Assembly: GCF_905397435.1 (NCBI RefSeq)
Contig: NZ_CAJPVI010000065.1
Coordinates: 1 to 45,338, forward strand
Reading direction: 5' to 3'
Origin: Cupriavidus numazuensis
Lineage (GTDB): Bacteria; Pseudomonadota; Gammaproteobacteria; Burkholderiales; Burkholderiaceae
Length of the DNA stretch: 45,338 nucleotides
The notes under the pieces were generated by a model, which did not search any database, had not been told where the DNA came from, and saw only the letters and a program-made list of their open reading frames with translations. Each line of letters begins with the position of its first letter. Positions within the stretch are counted from its first letter, which is position 1. Shown here one piece after another: positions 41,766 through 45,338 of this stretch. A program made the translations under genes and the position numbers.

Positions 41766-42554
41766 TTACTGCTTGGTGAAGCGGATCACGGAGGCATCGA
41801 ACCCGGCCGACTGCAACCGGTCGCGCGCCTTGTTCATGTCCTCGATGCGGGCATAGGGGCCGATGCGGACGCGGTACATCTTCACGCCGTTGACGTCACG
41901 GTCGGTAATCCGGGCTTCGAAACCCTGCATCGCCAGGTTGGCCTTCTGGCGGTCGGCGTCGTCCGACGAGCGGAACGCACCGACCTGCAGCAGGTAGCCC
42001 ACCTTGTTGGCATCCGCCTGGGCGATCTCGGCAATCGGGTCCGACACCGGCTTCTCGGCTGGCTTGTTGTTGGCCACGGTCCTGTCGGCTGGCTTTTCAA
42101 CCGGCTTCTCGGCAGGCTTTTCCGCCGGGCGCGCAACCGCTACGGGCGGCTGGCGGTCGCCGTTGCCGTTTCCGTTGCTATTGCCATTGCCGCTGCGGCT
42201 TTCCGGTGCCGTGGCCACGGGCGGCTGTTGCTGCGGCTGCGCTTCAGGCGCGGGCTGGCCGACCGGCTTGGCCGGCGTCTTGCTCCACAGCGGCTTGTTC
42301 GGGTCGGTCGGGCCTTCCTGCTGGGACTGCGATTGCGTGGGGCTCGGCAGGTTGCTGGTTACGTTGCCGGGTTCGCTGGGCCGGGGCGGCGCGTTCTTCT
42401 GCTGGAACGGCGCCGGCGACTTGGTGATGTACAGGGCGACCACCACGGCAATGGCCAGGCCGACGATCAGCCCGAGCACCAGGCCCAGGAACGTTCCCCC
42501 GCGCTGCTGGCTGCGGCGGGCACTGCGCGCGTCGCGCTTGCGTTGCTGTTGCAT
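41766..42554 (-). CDS. SPOR-domain inner-membrane protein (FtsN-like)
   Basis: A 262-residue bitopic protein. A short basic N-terminus (MQQQRKRDARSARRSQQRGG) precedes a membrane helix at about residues 22-42. A long Pro/Gln/Lys-rich periplasmic linker with low-complexity GNGNSNGNG and repeated EKP units follows. The C-terminal SPOR domain spans about residues 185-260 (YLLQVGAFRS, YRVRIGPY). SPOR domains bind denuded septal peptidoglycan. An AGAGGA site supports the start. It lies between argS and dsbA. Confidence 0.9.
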   Translation of the reverse strand: MQQQRKRDARSARRSQQRGGTFLGLVLGLIVGLAIAVVVALYITKSPAPFQQKNAPPRPSEPGNVTSNLPSPTQSQSQQEGPTDPNKPLWSKTPAKPVGQPAPEAQPQQQPPVATAPESRSGNGNSNGNGNGDRQPPVAVARPAEKPAEKPVEKPADRTVANNKPAEKPVSDPIAEIAQADANKVGYLLQVGAFRSSDDADRQKANLAMQGFEARITDRDVNGVKMYRVRIGPYARIEDMNKARDRLQSAGFDASVIRFTKQ

Positions 42555-42680
42555 AAGTCCTCTTAGGTGTTGCCGGGAGATTATAGTGCCAGCGCCGCGC
42601 GCGGCGGCGCCGGCCACATTGCGGAGCAACACTGCCCCGCCGGCCAGCCCGATCGCACGCTGGTGCCTTGACTTCCGTGC

Positions 42681-44468
42681 TTACATGCGGCGCGGCGCCG
42701 AGACGCCGATCACCGCCAGGCCGTTGCGCAGCACCTGGCGCGTGGCAGCCAGCAGTGCCAGGCGGGCACGCTTGACGGCTTCGTCGTCGACCAGCACGCG
42801 GTCGGCGTTGTAGAACGCGTGGAAATCGCCAGCCAGGTCGCGCAGGTAGAACGCGACGGCGTGCGGCGCCAGTTCGCCGGCAGCGGCCGCCAGCATCTCG
42901 GGGAACTCGGCCAGGCGCTGGCCCAGTGCCAGTGCCTGCGGGCTGACGTCGGCGCCGGTCACTGCGGCCAGGTCGGTGCCGGCCAGTTCGGACAGGCGGC
43001 TTTCCCAGTCGGCGCCACCCCACGATTCGAAGATCGAGCAGATGCGCGCGTGGGCGTACTGCACGTAGTACACCGGATTCTCGTCGTTCTGCTTGAGCGC
43101 CAGGTCCACGTCGAACACGAACTCGGTGTCGGCCTTGCGCGACAGCAGGAAGAAGCGCACGGCGTCGCGCCCGCGCGTGAAGTGCTCGGGCCAGTCGGCC
43201 ACGCCGGCGTCCAGGCAGCCGCGGATGGTTTCATCGCCGCCGTTGGACCACTCGATCAGGTCACGCACGGTCACGTAGGAGCCGGCGCGCTTGGAGATCT
43301 TCACCTCCTCGCCGTTCTTCATCACGGTGACCATCTTGTGCAGCACGTAGTCGGGGTAGCCCTTGGGGATGCCAATATCCAGCCCCTGCAGCCCGGCGCG
43401 CACGCGCGCGATGGTGCCGTGGTGGTCGCTGCCCTGCACGTTGATGACCTTGGTGAAGCCGCGCTCCCACTTGGTGGTGTGGTAGGCAACGTCCGGCACG
43501 AAGTAGGTGTAGGTACCGTCGGTCTTCTTCATGACCCGGTCCTTGTCGTCGCCGTCGTCGGTGGTGCGCAGCCACAGCGCGCCTTCGCTCTCGTAGGTCT
43601 TGCCCTTGCCGACCAGGCCCTGCACGGCGGCTTCGACGCGGCCGTCGGTGTACAGCGACGATTCCAGGTAGTAGCGGTCGAACTTGACGCCGAAGGCCTG
43701 CAGGTCGATGTCCTGCTCGTTGCGCAGGTAGGTCACCGCGAACTTGCGGATCGAATCGACATCTTCGGGGTTGCCCGACGCGGTCACCGGCTCGCCATCG
43801 GACGCGCTCACGGTCTTGCCGGCCAGGAAGTCGGCGGCGATGTCGCCGATGTAGTCGCCGTTGTAGGCGGCTTCGGGCCAGTTGGCGTCGCCGGGCTTGA
43901 AGCCGCGCGCGCGCGCCTGGACCGACACGGCCAGGTTCTGGATCTGCACGCCGGCGTCGTTGTAGTAGAACTCGCGGTGCACGTCATAGCCCTGCCACGA
44001 CAGCAGGTTGGCCAGCGCGTCGCCAAGCGCCGCCTGGCGGCCGTGGCCGACGTGCAGCGGGCCCGTCGGGTTGGCCGAGACGAACTCGACCAGCACGTTG
44101 CCGTGCATGCCGCGCTCCTGCGCGCCGTAGCGATCGCCCTCGCTCAGCACCGCGCGCAGCACGTCGGCCTTGGCGGCCGGCGTCAGGCGCAGGTTGATAA
44201 AGCCCGGGCCGGCGATTTCCATGCCCGCGACCAGGTCCGCCGCACGCGGATCGGCCTGCACCGCCGCGACGATGCGCTGGGCCAGTTCGCGCGGATTGCT
44301 CTTGAGCGCGCGCGCCACCTGCATGGCGATGTTGCACGCCAGGTCGCCGTGGGCGGCGGCCTTCGGCCGCTCGAAGGTCACGGCGGGCAGGGCCGCATCG
44401 GCCGGCGCGAGCGCGCGCACAGCATCAGTGAACGCAGCGGCAAGATTGGAGGTCTGAACAGGCAGCAT
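42681..44468 (-). CDS. argS: Arginyl-tRNA synthetase
   Basis: A 595-residue class-I synthetase. The N-terminal Add-1 domain carries FERPKAAAHGDLACNIAM, the HIGH-type motif is in NPTGPLHVGHGRQ, and a KISKRAG segment stands at the KMSKS position. The C-terminal DALR domain ends with FHAFYNADRVL and a helical anticodon-binding bundle. The start MLPVQTSNLAAAFTDAV at 44468 was chosen because the upstream extension is Pro-rich and non-conserved. Confidence 0.97.
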   Translation of the reverse strand: MLPVQTSNLAAAFTDAVRALAPADAALPAVTFERPKAAAHGDLACNIAMQVARALKSNPRELAQRIVAAVQADPRAADLVAGMEIAGPGFINLRLTPAAKADVLRAVLSEGDRYGAQERGMHGNVLVEFVSANPTGPLHVGHGRQAALGDALANLLSWQGYDVHREFYYNDAGVQIQNLAVSVQARARGFKPGDANWPEAAYNGDYIGDIAADFLAGKTVSASDGEPVTASGNPEDVDSIRKFAVTYLRNEQDIDLQAFGVKFDRYYLESSLYTDGRVEAAVQGLVGKGKTYESEGALWLRTTDDGDDKDRVMKKTDGTYTYFVPDVAYHTTKWERGFTKVINVQGSDHHGTIARVRAGLQGLDIGIPKGYPDYVLHKMVTVMKNGEEVKISKRAGSYVTVRDLIEWSNGGDETIRGCLDAGVADWPEHFTRGRDAVRFFLLSRKADTEFVFDVDLALKQNDENPVYYVQYAHARICSIFESWGGADWESRLSELAGTDLAAVTGADVSPQALALGQRLAEFPEMLAAAAGELAPHAVAFYLRDLAGDFHAFYNADRVLVDDEAVKRARLALLAATRQVLRNGLAVIGVSAPRRM

Positions 44469-44741
44469 GGGTGTCGAGGCCCTGGTGGGCGGTAGTCGGG
44501 CAGGCGGTGCGTTGGGCCCGGGCGGCCACGCCGGCAATGACCGGCAGACAGCACGTGCGGAACGCCGAAGGCGGTGCGCAAGTGCGCGCCGCGCCGCGTG
44601 ACCGGCAATGGAATTCGGAAACGCGGAATTTTATCAGGTGCTATGCTGACATCATGCGCGCGGCTCGCAAGAGCCACAATCCGAGCGGTTGCCCCGCCCC
44701 GGGAAACCGCCTTCTGCATGTCCGTGAAAGGAAACAACATC

Positions 44742-45059
44742 ATGCTGATCACCTTCAAATCCCACGCCGCGCAGGACCTGATCATGATGCGAGATCTGGC
44801 CGTGACGCTCATGGGCATCATCGGCAAGCATCTTGGAGAGCGAGGGGTGATCACAGTGGAAGAACTGCCGCGCGCGATCCAGAAACTCGAAGCCGCGGTC
44901 TCCGACGCCAAGCGCACTCACCCGGCCGAAGCCGCCGTCGACGGCAAGCACGACGAAGACGAAGAAGAGCCGCTGCATCTCGGCCAGCGCGCCTATCCGT
45001 TCCTTGACATGCTGCGCGCCTCGCAGCGCGAAGGGGTGGACGTACTCTGGGGGGTCTGA
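44742..45059 (+). CDS. DUF1840 domain protein
   Basis: A 105-residue acidic protein beginning MLITFKSHAAQDLIMMRDLA, a typical DUF1840 start, with a Glu/Asp-rich middle and the ending LRASQREGVDVLWGV. Function is unknown. An AAAGGA site precedes the chosen ATG. An ATG 24 bases upstream is an alternative. TATGCT near 44641 could be a -10 box. It is divergent from argS and followed by a repeat. Confidence 0.87.
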   Translation: MLITFKSHAAQDLIMMRDLAVTLMGIIGKHLGERGVITVEELPRAIQKLEAAVSDAKRTHPAEAAVDGKHDEDEEEPLHLGQRAYPFLDMLRASQREGVDVLWGV

Positions 45060-45132
45060 GGGGATTCTGACGATGGTGTTGCGTTTTGTCGCAGCAGCGG
45101 AATGTTGCACTTAAAAAGGGTTCTTCGACGAA

Positions 45133-45338
45133 TTTGGGGGTGTCGTTCTTGGCGGGCGCTGCTGTTTCGCCGGCGTAGCCGGCGGGTTTTGGTTGAGATC
45201 CGGATATCGCTTTTGGCCAGCGCCGCCGTTTCGCCGGCGTAGCCGGCGAGTCACTTTTTGTCCGAGCGACAAAAAGTAACCAAAAAGCGCGTCGTTGCCG
45301 CTGGCCATCAATTCCACGGCGGCAGTCGTTCAAACGGC
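45133..45338. repeat. Dispersed repeat family 1, copy cut by window end
   Basis: It matches 23471-23672, including the tandem CGCCGGC hairpin modules and the ACTTTTTGTC/GACAAAAAGT stem, right up to the last base. The 70 bases before it, after the DUF1840 stop, hold nothing recognisable. Confidence 0.87.

Overview
The window is GC-rich, gene-dense DNA from a betaproteobacterium. The gene families and their order (hslVU, argS-SPOR protein-dsbA, a leucine/isovalerate cluster with aceK and a carbonic anhydrase, an orphan Bug-type binding protein) point to Burkholderiaceae, most likely Cupriavidus or Ralstonia. This is inferred from gene content, not from a search. No tRNA, rRNA, CRISPR array, integrase or transposase was seen. 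Both window ends lie inside a dispersed hairpin-rich repeat that also occurs internally, which suggests the window is a draft contig broken at repeats.

Layout. 1-3080: a repeat, a DUF2383-type four-helix protein, and the heat-shock protease hslVU with a sigma32-like promoter. 3081-5229: a tripartite-tricarboxylate-type binding protein and a haloacetate-dehalogenase-like hydrolase. 5368-12178: a zinc-starvation island, with a Fur/Zur-family regulator, a CobW GTPase, a DksA lacking most zinc ligands, a second CobW GTPase that has lost its CxCC segment, a small His/Cys membrane protein and a ZnuD-like TonB receptor. Matching palindromes precede the regulator and the second GTPase. 12187-12498: repeat. 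12501-16591: an MBL hydrolase, a DUF1289 protein, an FlK-like thioesterase, a YbaK deacylase, HMG-CoA lyase and GhrA, all on the minus strand.

16692-37829 is a long minus-strand stretch built around leucine/isovalerate breakdown: liuR, a PaaI-like thioesterase, isovaleryl-CoA dehydrogenase, aceK, carbonic anhydrase, thiolase, an SDR, a second acyl-CoA dehydrogenase, four tightly overlapping accessory genes, the MCC beta subunit, a secreted hydrolase, a composite repeat, bioAFDB and the MCC alpha subunit. HMG-CoA lyase follows further down. The biotin operon and a carbonic anhydrase in the same cluster could supply the two cofactors/substrates of methylcrotonyl-CoA carboxylase (biotin and bicarbonate). 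No methylglutaconyl-CoA hydratase (liuC) gene is present. Two LiuR-type palindromes (37315-37338 and 37905-37928) flank liuR; the second also faces a divergent MBL hydrolase.

39332-45059 holds a cobalamin-type binding protein without a signal peptide, an SDR, dsbA, a SPOR-domain protein, argS and a DUF1840 protein. Two repeat families punctuate gene borders. Both show paired base changes that keep hairpin stems intact.
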